64,000 nucleotides of DNA, taken from positions 9,936,046 through 10,000,045 of the forward strand of contig NC_135775.1 in assembly GCF_028453695.1 (NCBI RefSeq). The letters run 5' to 3'. The notes under the pieces are model-generated. The model ran no database searches. It was given only the letters and a program-made list of their open reading frames with translations, and was not told the DNA's origin. Shown in pieces: positions 35,621 to 49,149 of this stretch. The translations under genes were made by a program, and so were the position numbers. Source of the DNA: Augochlora pura (lineage: Eukaryota; Arthropoda; Insecta; Hymenoptera; Halictidae). Position 1 is the stretch's first letter. Each line of letters opens with the position of its first letter.

Positions 35621-38600
35621 ATTCCCATCGATGTCGATACGCGAACTCTCCGCCACTTTATTCGGCGTCCGACAATCTAAAGGGTGGATTTTTTCCGGAA
35701 TAAATGTCGCATGCAAATTTCCTGTTTGCTTGGCCCTTTAAACGGCGATCTCGTGCATTGTTTAGCCGGCCGCGTTACCGCGCGATCGCGCCGACCGATA
35801 CGGCCCTGCACGTTCGAAAATTCTTGGGCAATCGGGTCATCGTGATTTTCGTTGCCACCACCACCCCCTTTCGACCCTTATTTCGCTGCCGTGCGCCGTA
35901 ACACTATTTCGGGTCAAATCCGTCTTATATTGTTCGCTCGTAACAGTTCGTAGCATAGCTCTCCGCACGGCAGTTTTATTGAATTTTCGTTTGCATATTA
36001 TCCGCACCTCTTCTTATTGTTCCCAGCTGGTCTCGCGCCTCTTATTTCGCGATTACGTGAATTATTTAATTTCATACGGCAAAGAGAATCTCGAAAGAAT
36101 TAATCGCGAAACGAAACCAGCTTTCCTGATAAACCCATAAAATGGTAGAATACCCTAATACAGGCTGAGCCCCTGAAATCTTGCACGATAATTTTTGTAT
36201 AAACTATATATTGTATGAAAAGTGTTTCAACGAAAGTTATTAATTAATATTTACTATTATTATATGTATTTATTATTGTCGTTTAAAATTGAAAGGACAT
36301 CTGTCCCGTTTATGTCAAATAAATGAAATATGAAACACATTTCTTGCATTAAAGAACGCTAGGGGACTCTCAAGTCTTAATAGAAAAAGAAGATGGCAAA
36401 ATATGAATTGTCTTCTTATCGAGCAATTGTCGTTCGGACCATATCTTTGCACAACGTATTGTTTTCGAAATAGATTGAAGTGAACGAGTTAAATGACTCA
36501 TCGTGTATAACCGCGAGTTAGATTAAATATAAAGACGTTTATGAAGCTCTCCACGCGACCGTTAATAATTCTCTTGAACCGATTTCAAGATTGCACCGAG
36601 CAGCGCGAGCGTAGAATTTAAAACGGTGGGCACAGGCTTTCATTAGCACGTGACCAGCACATTATCAGGGATTAAAGCTGCGCTTTAATGTTATACAACG
36701 AGGGGAATATACGAGATGCTTTCCAGCGATTCGACGTACCCTTCGGTCTGTTAATGCCGCGGCGCTGGCGTTTTACGATCTTTTTCCCTGGGATAACGTG
36801 TCCGCCAGAACGCGTTTGACACGATACGGGAATGCAGCGTCGCCGACCACTTATCAGCCAATTACGAAGTTCGCCGAGAGCGAATGAAATCGAACGGTTC
36901 GTTCGAGGGGAGGTAATTGAATTTCTGGACGCGCGTTTCCTCGACCAAAGTTAAAGTTATGCATGCCGGGCCCGGAATTTATTAAATTGTTTGCCCGCGA
37001 CTCGTCGGAACGCCGCGACGCGATACGCCGTTTCACGGCGAATCTATTTTTTTCTGTGATTTTTTTCCCTTCATTGTTGCATCGCGCGCGCGATTAAATT
37101 GCACGCGTTCGCGGCAAATTGGTCCGACTTTGTCACGGGAGACGCGGAGATCGTGTACAAAAGCGAGAAGCATTCGGAAAATCAGATATTACAGAGTTTC
37201 GAGAAACACTGGGATAATCTCGAGCTCGCGAGAACAACGGCCAGCGAGAACGATATTGTGCAAGCGTTAGTTGCACGCGAGTTTGCGCACGCGTCTAATG
37301 TTTAACGTTTCAATAATTGCATACGTTTCGCGGCGGGTACGGTCTGTGATTGATTTTGCTAAATTTGATTGGCCGGTAATTGACTTCAACCAGATATTCG
37401 AAACAGGCTACAATAATTAACTATTGAATGGAATAGCGTTATATAATGGCTACAGAATGACGCGCCGCTATGCCAGGAAAATATAGATCGCAGGCGGACC
37501 TAATTGGTCCGGTTAATTTTTATAGTTTCTGAAGCGCGACCAGTTATAGCCTGGGAATATTATTATTGCAATAAATCCACGAGACACTGACGAAACCGGG
37601 CGCAAATTATTACGCATAGAGGGAAACGTTTTGATGTATGATACCCGATGTTATTAATCGCTCGTGATAAAGAGTCGAGCACGAAACAATTCCGACGGTA
37701 ACAGATTGTTTGCTGAATTGCGATTCGTTCGTTCTAATAAATATATGGATGCTTTCACGGATTCGCGTCAAGTACGCAGACAAGGAATGCAATAAATTAG
37801 CAATAAACAATGCTCGTGTCCGTACGCTTCTCAATCGTATCGAGTGAAAAATTAACCAGTTGCCCGACGATTTATGTTGAAAGAAACGTGGCGTGTGCAG
37901 ACGATTTTATTTAGCGCAATTTTATTTTATCACAAAATAAAGGTGAAAAGTTTCGGTTTTTATTTAATATATGAAGTCAAGTAACAAAATTCTTAACACA
38001 ATTGCAATTATTATGTACAAAATACATAAATTATCTGAATTCCTTCTTAATATTGTTTATTTTCTAATAATTCATTGCTACTGTAATAACACGATTTTAC
38101 ATAGAAAAAAAGGGCAAGAGAGTGTGCAAATGTCATCATAATTTCTTTTTTAGTAATCAGAATTTATATGGTTTTCGTGTGTTTAAATATGTTGCGGGTG
38201 TCGCTCGTTATGTTCGAGTTTTGTATAAAAAATCTTTACAGACGATACTTGTCATTTTCACTTTAGGGGCCAGTGGATAAACTAGCTTCGGGAAAAATCT
38301 TATTCTGCAATTAATCTTGAAAAATAGTTTAAGCCATTACTCATACCCAGGAAGTTGAAACGACCCTCAAAGTTGGGGTTGCAAATCACACCTGGCATTT
38401 ATTACTGAATATATAGCCCGTGCTTCTCGACACTAAATTCGTCCATGCCAATAGATTGCGAAAAATGTGTTTCATACAAGTATTTAACAGGCACAGCACT
38501 TTTACGTTGCAACAATCTTGATACACCCTGTACATATAACTGTAATAAGGCAAGATCGGTTATACACTAGAACATTAGACATTTTCGATTCACCACAATT

Positions 38601-40599
38601 GTTTCAAGAACCGAATCCAATAGCAACTGTTTCAAACCTCTTTGATAAAACACAGTGTCTTTAATTTAATTTTATTAAATTTACGGATGGAAGCTCTTGG
38701 CACGACAGTAATTTTGATGCTATAATGTATAGGATACCTCATAATTTACGCAAAATAATTAACATGTCTGTAACATTTCACTGAAACAAAGGAAGCAGTC
38801 TGAAATTATTTACATTTATAAAGACACGATTTCTAGAGTTAAATCGGCCGTGCAGTGTTCGGTAGAATGTGTCTGCAAGGATGGGTGTAAAAGCTATCGA
38901 TGATTTATTGTAAATACATTTAAATTAAATCTCGATGAAACGGCAAGGCGCGAGTCTGTTCAATTTCAAGCTTTATACACAAAAAGTAATAAAACCGAGA
39001 GAATGCGACAAGTTTCAAAGGATGAAAATTGAATCTGAACAAAGCTCCCGGTTTCGAATAACACGCAGGTTTCGCGAAGATTGGTGCTCGATCGGCACCC
39101 TCCGCGAGAAGGCCCGGCGTGGCAGTTAATTATGATTACCCCGAGAAAATGGTTCGACGAGTTTGCAAAACCGGGCGAACCCTCTCGACGAGTTTACGAT
39201 CGCCGCTCGGTGTGCCGGCACGAGGCTGCGTGTCCTCCCGTTCGATTTTCATTTTGCCCCCGTAATCGAGTGTTCTCTCCGGCGAAACAGCCCTCGACGT
39301 AACAAGCCTTCCTAGTCAACGGGTTCCCGATGCAGCGGCAGCTGCCGGCGCACCGGTGCACCGTGCATCCCGCGTGCATCAGCTGCGCGGCGCCGCTACG
39401 CGCGCCCTGCCGGAAGGACTTCGATCAAGCGGTCCGCGCCGCGCCAGGAACGCGAATTACATTGCCGCGCGCACGGAAATCGGAATCGAGGCGAGTGTGC
39501 GAAAAAATCCCGATGTCCCTTCCAGCCCCTCCTGTTCCCGGGATTTCCGTGGGTCTCCCTGGGTGTCGGACGGCTCGCGATCAAAAGCGGCGAGGGTGGG
39601 GAATGGTAGTCGAAGGAGCGATGAAAAACCACGAGGGAAGCTCGCGTCGGGAGAGCGCGGAATGCTCAGCGTTATCTGAAATGCGGGGTAAGGCAAAAGT
39701 ACCTAGGGCAAGGGTTCCAGTTTACCGACACATTAAAGATCATTTTTCGTTCGCTTATATATGGTGTTCCAGGTTTTTTTGGCCAAACGATGCCAGCATA
39801 TTCTACGATAGAAATAATAATCATATAAACATAAACCCAAAATGTTGAAGGCTTAAATTTGATATGAAATTAATAAAAAGTAAAAATAATGTAAATGTCT
39901 TAATTACCGGTACTTCAAAAAGCTACTTGTATCGATTGTCGTGACCCAAATATCGATATACCTTATGTGAATTCTTATATGAATTAACTTTCTGATAATG
40001 TGTATCATATTAGGTTACACGCTCGTGCTTTTCTATTTTACTCGTATTATATTCTATCCAAATGAAATCCATATTTCAAAGTTCATTACGTTTTCTAGAA
40101 ACATGAATCTGTCGAGCACTGTTATCAATATTCAAAGATAAACACTTTAAATTGCAATAAAATCGATGTAAAGTGTTCTTATTAGGTACTTTTACCTTAT
40201 CCTGATTCAAGACCAGATCTATGAGACTATTAAAAGGGATTGCGGGATGATAGGAAGAGTCAGCAAAAACGAAATGAATCAAGATAATAATAACGACGAT
40301 AATAACAGTTTATTGATGACAATGGCACAAACCCTCTGTTACCTAATGTACAGTAAAGAACAAGATTTCAAAAGAAGATATATAAAGAGTAAATAGATAA
40401 ATAAATAATACAAGAAGAAGAAAGGTAATAAAATACAGTATATGATACGTTACTACAATTTTCATGCGGCAGTAAGAGCGGATCGTTTGAATGAAGTAAA
40501 GTAATTACCGAAAAAATCAGGTTAGAAATGAGAAACAATTGATACGGGCAATGAAATTGACTGTAAAGAGTGCGGCAAGATTCAGGCTGAAAGTGGATG
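35621..40599. other. Non-coding stretch
   Basis: AT-rich DNA with a GC-rich patch at about 38930-39720, where a 172-codon frame (39330-39848) has no recognisable domain and other frames are open too. A TATCGATA octamer lies at 39951-39958. Confidence 0.4.
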
Positions 40600-41657
40600 A
40601 TTTCTCGTGTGACGTAGTTAGGCGCATGGCATTTACGATGTAGAGTATCTGGAGAGGAAACGATGCCATTGGTAATCCTGTGTGCAAATACCAGATCGGT
40701 AACGATAAGAATATGTCTAATTGGAGGAACTACCGGGAGGTGTCTGAAAAAGAAGACGACGAGGGTGACAAAGGAAAAAGGATAAAACGATCCGAAAGAG
40801 GCGAGAGTGTGGATACCGTGGGTGGGCTAGGTGTAGGGAAGAGGGGTGGGTTGGGGGTCCGCGGGGCGGCGGATGGCGAGAGGAAGGGGTAGGATGTATT
40901 CCTCCGGCTGTAGTCGGTGACGATGGTCGGTGGTGGAACGGCGGCACGGGAGAGGGGATAAAGCCCCGCAGTGCGGCGCGGTCGATACAACTCCCACCCC
41001 CGCAGAGGCAGCACCCCCCTGCCCCGCAGCCCCGTTTGCCAGATCCCTCTTCACTGATCCTCCGTTCTTCTTCCTCCGCCGTTTCTTCCTTCCGCTCCTT
41101 CCTCTCCGCGACTCTCCCTTGCTCATCTTTTTCCCGTCGCTTCTGGTCGCGTCGCGTTTGGTCGCGTCGCGCGTCGTCCGTCGCTGTCGCACCCCTAAAC
41201 CCGTTGCAGCAGCGGATCCGTCGTCGTTCGTTCTTCCTTTCTTTCGTTTCGCCCTGGTGCCCCTGCCGGGGCGGAAGAGCGGGTGGCGGTGAAGGAGGGC
41301 TGCAGGCTGATTAGTATGAGCGCCATCTACGCGGTTTCGCGTTCGCTGGCCGTTGCACCGAGCCGCGGAAAGAAGGTCGAAACGACTGGAGAGTCCCTGT
41401 GACCGACAAAGCCCGAAAGCCCGACTTGCCACCGTTCCATCTGCTATTCTTTCCACTCTCGCCCGTCCTCTCCACCCACCTCCCCCCCACCCACGCCCCT
41501 CATTTTCTCTTCTCCATTCTTTTCCTTCTGTCTTCTTCCCGCACGTAGACGCGCGCGCGTTTACACGTGTGTGGCCGTGTCTGTGTGTACGGATACACAA
41601 CGAACCCGCAGCCCACCTCTCACCCTCTGTTCGTTCGCCGAGCAATTGCACGGCTTA

Positions 41658-41813
41658 ATGCCGTCGACGCTGAAAGGGGCGGGTAAATCGCGCGGCGGTG
41701 GCTACGACGACGACGACGGTGGCGGGTTCGACTCGACCCGGCTCTACTCGACTCGACTCGACTCGACTCGACTGGACTCGACTCGTCGACCAAGAGCAGT
41801 TTATTCTCGCCAG
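41658..41813 (+). CDS. Candidate low-complexity 5' coding exon, gene unknown
   Basis: An ATG at 41658 opens MPSTLKGAGKSRGGGYDDDD and continues through a CTCGA pentamer repeat coding DSTRL units. It reaches a possible donor CAG|gtatcg at 41814. It sits at the downstream edge of the CpG island, where a first exon would be expected. The peptide is mostly repeat-derived and I do not recognise it, so it may equally be untranslated. Confidence 0.2.
41727..41790. repeat. CTCGA pentamer repeat
   Basis: Eight or more copies of CTCGA with a few substitutions. Confidence 0.85.
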
Positions 41814-41880
41814 GTATCGATAGTCCCCGACGATCGCCGCTATTAACGGCACGAGTTCGGGGTGGGGGAGGAAGAAAAGC

Positions 41881-44800
41881 GCTGCCGTTGCGGGATCGTC
41901 TGAATAAAATTGATTCGTTTGCCGGTGACCCGGATGCTGCTGGACCGCGTACGACCGAATTCTCGCCGCACCTATGCTGTAACGTGTTTCGATTCCAATC
42001 GTACGGATTTTCCCTGGACGATCGGGTTTGCAAGCGAATTTATCGGTCGGTCTCGTTTCCTCTGTCAGACGCGATCTCTGATCCTGTTTGTCGTTTATAT
42101 TAGAAACCGCCGCCCTTTCACCGCATAACGGATAACTTCAATAACGTGGAAATTTTTATTAGACCGGAGAGCTTCGTCGCACGCATTGAACGTGTATGAA
42201 AAACGACGTTGAATCAATCGGTGATAACCATTTTGCGACCTTTCACGCAAAATAGAGATTGCGTAGGTTGTCTGCAGGAATCACAAGTTTGATAAAACTG
42301 TCATTCATTCTCAGTTATTTCAACAAGTTGTACGCAATGCAGAGACAATCACAAGCCCTGTGAGCGTCAGAGTTTCCCATGAGATCGAGTCACTTTTGTT
42401 AAAAATTTATAATATCTACAGTTTAATGATGACGAACATGCAAGATTCGTGGCGTTCGAGATGAAACAGTCGTGAATGACACGTGGACACATTGGCGTTC
42501 GTATTTTCAATGGAAACGCTAGACGACGTGAACATTTTACAAGCTGGACAAATTTTAGGGGCCGCGTAAACAGGGTTAACAAAAGCAGAAACCTCCCCGG
42601 GTCTGTTTAATGCTAGGTTATGGCCTGGGGTTGGAAGGCTTGAATACAATAGTATCTGGAACCTACGGACATTGTAGGGGTGTATAAAAAAAAATTTTAG
42701 GAGCTATGAAAACAGGATTATCAAATGGAACGACGGCTGAGATAGTTTAGACGAGGGAGCTCGAGTACTCGAGACTTATCTGCGAAAATTTTAGGGGTCT
42801 GCGTTGGAATTTCATGAGCTAGTACAACTGGATTAATAAACAGGATGTGGTTATGGCAGTTTCGACACTCGTTGCTAGGATATGGTGCAGGTGGATATAC
42901 CATTTTTGTATATGGTATTACTGAATGTTAAAAATTATAAATAGATTCGTTATACTTTAATCTTGATTAGTGCAACGCTCTGCAGCGAGTGAAAAGTGCT
43001 ATTGTTGAATATTTATACTACTGCTCGGTGAATTTAGATCACCTAATGAGTTGAAATATTTATTTACTCTGAATACTTATAATTGTATGAAGATATCTGA
43101 TTTCGTTTTAAACAATTAAGATAGTAATTTAATTCTACACCGTGTAAAATGATACCAGAAATTCTCACTACACTAAACTTACGATTTCTTTAGCACTATC
43201 GATACGTGAACGGACTTCCTATTACCTGATAAGAATATTCCGATCCCCGCCATGACGAATTCAGAGCATTCAAAGGGTTAAACCAGTGAAGGGACGCGCG
43301 AGCTAGTAAACTATGATGCCGATCGAGCCTATCGAAACGGACAATATCATTCTAGCGCGATCCCCCCGTATCGTAAAGAAGAACTATAAATTGTTAGCGA
43401 AATGGCTCGATTTTACGACAGGATGACACCGGCTGCCGAGTTGGGATTCAAATAAAAGGTCGAAGGGCAGGCCGTATCGAGATTTCGAGGGTTAAAGAGG
43501 CGAACGATTTGCGAAGATTGCGCCGCGCGCACCCTCCGGCACACCCCCACCCGCCGAGAGAATCTTTACGTCCTGATCGAATCTTTAAGAACATACCTGC
43601 GAGTAACACGATTCGCTAGCGATACCCCGCGTACTATAGTACTCGTAGAAAATAGTCTTCCAGCAACAAATATCAAAGGGCTTTTCGAGTCATTCGTAAC
43701 GCACGCAAGTGCTTCCAATGTGGCGAAATTCTGTTTCTCTGTTGAGAGAAACCATTTTTGGGATCCTATGCTTTGATTGTTTTAGTTAATACTTATTATA
43801 GTCAAAATTAAAGTTAGCTGTGTTAATTTTAAAGAACCTAACTGATTGTGGAATGAAAATATCTTTCATCTTTTAACAGTGTTAGCAAGTTGTATAAAAT
43901 ATAAAAATGTTCTCAAACTTTTCTCTCCATAAAATTGTGCTTTTTACTCAGTTATTTTTGTTACAAATTCACAACAGCCGCAGTCTAATAATTAATAATT
44001 CTCAGCTGAGTGTACATTCTATAACATTGTCACTTACGTGTGTTAGAATTTATTTAAGCTATTTATTTTTATTACAATGTATACTTGAATGAATCATTTA
44101 TGTAATTATTCCACTGAAAGCTTAGTTTTTAGTTTTAGGGTTCGGTAGGTTTAGTGTTAAATATCGGTAAAACTATGCATATCGCTGTCTATACTTTCGT
44201 TTTTTCCCTAAGAAACTATTACAATTGCAACAGATCAAATCATTGTAACTGTAGACAGGATGGTGCAACAAGGGGTTAATATTTGACCATCCTGTTCATC
44301 GTAAATGACGCCTGTCTTCCAGTTCAGAGGCAGAATTATTTAGCTGTCGCGCGACGAGCCACGCAGTGTCAACCAACGTCGGTTAAATCTCAACGCAGCC
44401 ATCGCGAGATTGATCAACGAAGCGACACGCTCGTTTACTATTCTTTCCCCCGTCGCGTCGCGGGTCCGCTCCTTAATTATCCAACACTCGGGGAGAGCTA
44501 CTTTAAGCTGCTAATTAACGGAGCAACGTTCCCGGCAAGTTCTCGCGATTAATTTTTGTACGATGCGACCCGTGAAACTGCCTCGGCCGGTTTCTAGGGT
44601 CCGCGGATCGCGCGGAGATCGGCAACGACGCGTACCGAAATCCGGAAACCAGACCGATGCTGTTTGCCAAACACTCGGCTTCCTGTAAAATCCGGAGAAA
44701 ATCGAAAGAAAATCGAAAGAAAATCGACCGGCTCTTGCGGAGATCAATCATCCCGCTTTCACCTCTTGACTCCGCCCCGGTCCTTTCACGAACTTCTACG

Positions 44801-45306
44801 GAGCTGCTCGAAGTTTCGCGGGGGCTCGACTCGTTGGCTACGCCAATTAATGATCTACTACTTCCCCGCGATTCGACGCCTGCTTCTATAAAAATCCAGA
44901 CCCCGTAATACTTCTTTATTAACGACAGCTATTCTCGCTTGCGTTCGAATCATCAACAATGGACGCGGGGCGACGACGCGCGACGCGCAGCGTTTTATTT
45001 TGTACCCGCCGAGAGCACTCGGCAGGAAAACAGATTTCTGTTTAACTTCAATGTCCCACGGATTCCTCCGTAGAAATGCAAATTTGCGAGTACAAACATT
45101 GTCGGGCAAATACAAATATTGCGCGAATAAATATTCTACGGGAATAAATACATTCGAAGGAGGCAGGCAGATGTTGGAACAAAGTAAAATTCGTCTCGGA
45201 GCTTTCCCGTATTTACAGCGAAATGTAAAGTGAGTAGCAGGTACGCTATTTCTCTGATCTGTACTTCGCTGAGATACAGGTGTCGTATTCTAAAGATTTA
45301 GATTGT
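41881..45306. other. Non-coding stretch
   Basis: No recognisable exon. Alternates AT-rich DNA with small GC-rich patches (43260-43640, 44330-45010). A TATCGATA octamer lies at 43197-43204. Confidence 0.4.
43977..44000 (-). repeat. Dispersed 35-bp repeat, copy 5 (inverted, short)
   Basis: On the minus strand: TTATTAGACTGCGGC. Only the first half of the unit is kept. Confidence 0.45.
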
Positions 45307-45335
45307 AATTATTAGACTGAGGAATTTACGGTATT
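45307..45335 (+). repeat. Dispersed 35-bp repeat, copy 6
   Basis: AATTATTAGACTGAGGAATT then TACGGT. The first half matches well. Confidence 0.5.
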
Positions 45336-45599
45336 TTAAGGTTGGGGAAAATGAGGGAATGGGAACGCAGCTAGAAAAATTTACAAACCTTGCTATCTTC
45401 CTTCTATTTATTAAAGTTATTGAACGAAGAAATACGTTTTGATTCCATTTCCGTTTCATACAATTTAGTTAGACAATTTTTATTCCGCACGAAGTAAACG
45501 CAATGTAAATTTTATCTATTTCTAATGAAAAGTAAGAAAATGAAATAGTCATCAATTATTTGCATTATTATTACAATAATTTTGCAATCTCTATTCTAA

Positions 45600-45742
45600 T
45601 AAAGAATTACTCGAATAATTTTATGTAGATGGAGTAATTTATGTCAACTAACGAATAATTGTCGTTTGAATAAAATATTCGATTAAAAAGTATTCATTCG
45701 GACAATTGTCCGAGATAAATATTTATTCGAAACAATTTGAGT
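45600..45742. repeat. TTCGAATAA fold-back element, copy C
   Basis: Repeated CGAATAATT, TTGAATAAAATATTCGA and a palindromic end GACAATTGTC followed by AAATATTTATTCGAAACAAT. The inverse of that end is the left end of copies B and D. Confidence 0.5.
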
Positions 45743-47245
45743 AATGCTCACTAAGGTCTGCAGCAAGCGATTTGCGCGCCCATGATGGTTAGTGTTTGAG
45801 GAAATCGATTCTATCTGCTCGATTGCGAAGTTTGGATAGCAGAAGCTATCTATTTGTTATTGCGAATCGGAATTCCCGTCTCTTCCCTTGCAGTTCTCGG
45901 ACGTTGAAAAATACGTTCGATGTGCAGATGTGCTCGTACGTGGCCCGTGGTGTTTCTGGTCGTCGCGACTGGATCGCGACACTGGTGTTCGTTCCAACGA
46001 AAAAGTTGTACGTGTTCCCACAATATTTACCGTTTCGGCGGATAGTGAAATCCTATTTTTCGAATGGCTTCCACCGGTCGTGGATTGACGCAGGGATCTC
46101 CTTTCGCGCGATCCCTCCGTGACGTTGAATTCTGTGGGGACGCGCAGTCCACGATTGAACCGAGGAACGAGAGGGAAATCTGATTTCTTCGGGGACATTG
46201 TGTCCTGAAGTTAGGGTGTCGGCACGTTTCGACAGCAACGTGATTCAAAATGTCCGGGGAAAACTGTCTTTTCTTTTAGAGAACTCGTCAAATGCTTCAA
46301 TTCGCATGTTAACGCGTTCAAAGTGCTTCGAGATGACTTATCGGATATATCGAGATTGAATTGATTCAAATCTTGCACGACTTTTATTTGGTAAATTTTT
46401 GCTAGTCACAAGTTCAGTGTAGTGTCGGTTAATTTTAAGATGAACTAGTTATACTCGGCGAATTTTCTCAAATCAGCTAGCCGGAATTGGCGACGACTTT
46501 ATTCGTGAAGTAATAACTAGTATTTTCACTAAAATGTAAAATTGGGTAACGTACGAAATAATATGTACTGATATAAAATAATTGAAACAGAATATGGTGT
46601 AAGATTGCACTGATCGTACGCAACAATAATTTTTAATTAGAGTCGCAATTAGTAAGCAGTCTTGTTATGTCCCATAAAAGAGGATACTTGAGCGCAAAGC
46701 GTTAATAAAAATAAAAATCGATCGAAGATTCTCAAATTCATTTAGAAATGGTTTGCAAATTTATTCTGGACGTTTATTAACACGTACAGCGATTCGTCTT
46801 CCAAATTTGCCAAGATCGTGGTTAGTGTCTAGTATAAACGGTGTTCAGGAAAAAAATTTCCTCTTGGTCCATTAACTGTTAACGGAAAAAGGAATAATGG
46901 AGTAGCTGGGTACATAAATTCGGGAATCCTACTGAAAAATCCAGGCAGCCGGCGCAACTGTGTTCAGGACTGCTGCCGGGCTGAACGGGACAGAACGAGT
47001 TTCGTATAGGTTTCGTATAAATTCTGAAAGAAGGTCGCCGTGATTCCGAAACTCTCGGGCTCTCTGGACAAACAGAATCCAGCTCGGACCCCTCCTACCG
47101 TAATCGTACGAGCGATTGGGAATACATTCGACGGGCGATGGATTGATCTACAGAAGATGTAAGTTTCAATTGATTCGGTGGATGGAGGTTTTAATGACTG
47201 ACCGAAATATGATGCGCGCCGCGTAATTTATAGGTGCTCGAAGCC

Positions 47246-47247
<2 letters not shown>

Positions 47248-47291
<44 letters not shown>
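47248..47291. repeat. (GA)n tract
   Basis: About 44 bp of GA repeats. Confidence 0.95.
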
Positions 47292-47292
<1 letters not shown>

Positions 47293-48561
47293 CAGGATGG
47301 GAAACCAGCGCATCAGAGGAACGGGTGTTAATCATTCTAATAATTGCACCCGCCGCAACATGCGATATCAATTACGGTAATCGGTCGTTGTCCTCGCGGC
47401 ACAGTGGTCGATTCTTTCTAAAAGGGGACAAATAATTATGTAACGTTATTATTGATTTCTGAAAAATATAAATAAACTTAAACTTATAATTTTTATAAGA
47501 CGGCACATACCCGCCATATTTAAATTTCGATACGTTTAGCGTTAATAATAGCGTTTAAATGAAAGATGTTATATATATAAATTATTATATTAAATAAAAA
47601 CATTTAAATTAACAGAACCCAAAAACTGTAACTTCCATATTTATAATCGCCCTTAACCTCTTATTTGTGAACGGCGAATATACCCGTCATATAAAAATGT
47701 CAATTTTACATCTTATAACAAACATATTCTTCCTACGATTTAAATTAAAATGTTTGTCAAACGTGTTCACAAATTTAACACATTTTAGAATAATTTTACG
47801 AGAACTTTCTGAAAGGAACTGCAGCCAATATGGTCGATAAAAAGCATGCAAAATTGATCTCAACGATTGATCGACGTAGCTAGGTGTTTAAACTTATTCA
47901 CCCTATTGTGCGTTGGCGTTTTTCTCAATTTACGATTTTATCGCCGCTTCTTACACACTAACCTGATCGTCTACCGATACATTTGTTTATTACGAAGTCT
48001 GCTAACCGGAGAACGTTCCGTACCCATTGTCGGCCTGATCCTGATTAAACTGGTGACGCAGGGCTAATCCGTCAGTCGCCGCTTCGCGAGCACGTGTCTG
48101 GAACCGCAACTCGGTAATTAGTAATTTTAATCGAGGACGAAATTCACTCGGGAATCCATCGGGAACGATTCTTCCGACTGCTCGAATAATTGAATCCGCT
48201 CGCTCGGAGATTTCGCTTGATCGGAATTAGATCAATTTTCTTGGACCCGGTACGGGGATTATCTGTTCGCCACGGATTGCGGGACGGGACTAATTTTTTA
48301 TGCGGGCAAACGTTTCCCTTTTTTTCCATTTGCAAGTATCCCTCCTGTGATAAATTATCTCATTTTTGAATGTGCATCCAGAAGTGTATCTTCGAGGATC
48401 ATTAATACTAGCATTACCGAAGTAGTCGGAACAATTTTTCTTGATTTTTTCTTCCACAGTTGCTAAAATTATCTGCAAGCGTTATCGTGAGAAACCTTTT
48501 AATCAATTTCATTGTTTAAACATATGTATATTGTAATAGAAATCGCACGAATCTAATCATT

Positions 48562-48595
48562 AATTATAAATAGACTGTGGATTTTATAAATTTAT
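48562..48595 (+). repeat. Dispersed 35-bp repeat, copy 7
   Basis: AATTATAAATAGACTGTGG then ATTTTATAAATTT. Confidence 0.55.
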
Positions 48596-49052
48596 AATAA
48601 ACATTAGAATAATTTAAAAACATCTTCCACTCGATCTATTAAAAAAAGAAACACATTCTTATTTCATTTCGGTTTCTTACAATCGAGTTAGAAAATTTTG
48701 ATTTTGCACAAAGATTCGCAATTCGATCATAAAACGATATACATTGGGTGCGATTAGGGTCCTAGCGTTTCGAGTGTTAAAATTGAGAAATTCTTACGCA
48801 ATTACTCATTTTGTGCACATGTTTCCTGTCGTATAAATTTAATATTAAATAAATGGTCGTAAAGGAAAAGCAGCTTTTACGGAAATGCATTATGCTCTGC
48901 GGGGCCCTGTTGGACATCAATTGATTAAAATTTATGATTTGATTAAATGATCGACGAAAACAATTAAAGGCATTAGTTATTGAAAAGTCGACGATTGAAT
49001 TCATGGATTGATGAAATTAATCCTCCATTGGATCAGACAATTAATAATTGTC

Positions 49053-49149
49053 GATTTTTTAATGATATTGAAACGATATTTTAATGATATTGAAACGATA
49101 TTTTAATGATATTGAAACGATATTTTAATGATAGTGAAACGATATTTTA
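49053..49149. repeat. 22-bp minisatellite, 4.4 copies
   Basis: Head-to-tail copies of GATATTTTAATG-ATATTGAAAC starting at 49053, 49075, 49097, 49119 and (partial) 49141. Copies 2 and 3 are identical; copies 1 and 4 each differ by one base. Confidence 0.95.

Larger units (their letters stand above)
40600..41880 (+). promoter_or_regulatory. CpG island-like block, promoter / 5' UTR candidate
   Basis: The most GC- and CpG-rich block in the window, with long CT-rich stretches on the + strand (41040-41130, 41440-41530) and the repeated TGGTCGCGTCGCG near 41145-41175. The overall look is of an insect CpG-rich promoter with a long 5' UTR. All six frames are open over long distances because of base composition, including a 274-codon frame on the minus strand. 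Confidence 0.4.

Noticed and set aside
35372..35741. Long Arg-Glu or Leu-Ser frames
   Set aside because: They only translate the GA/CT dinucleotide repeat. The same holds at 52430-52970 and 55345-55767.
38520..38533. GATACACCCTGTAC, like the outer end of some insect mariner-type elements
   Set aside because: Single short match with no partner end or transposase nearby.
39330..39848. 172-codon open frame on the + strand
   Set aside because: Composition changes abruptly at the AT-rich 3' end, no domain is seen, and two further frames are open over the same bases.
40827..41651. 274-codon open frame on the minus strand
   Set aside because: It lies in the most GC-rich block, where nearly all frames are open. 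The peptide is arginine/glycine-rich low complexity with no domain, so base composition explains it.
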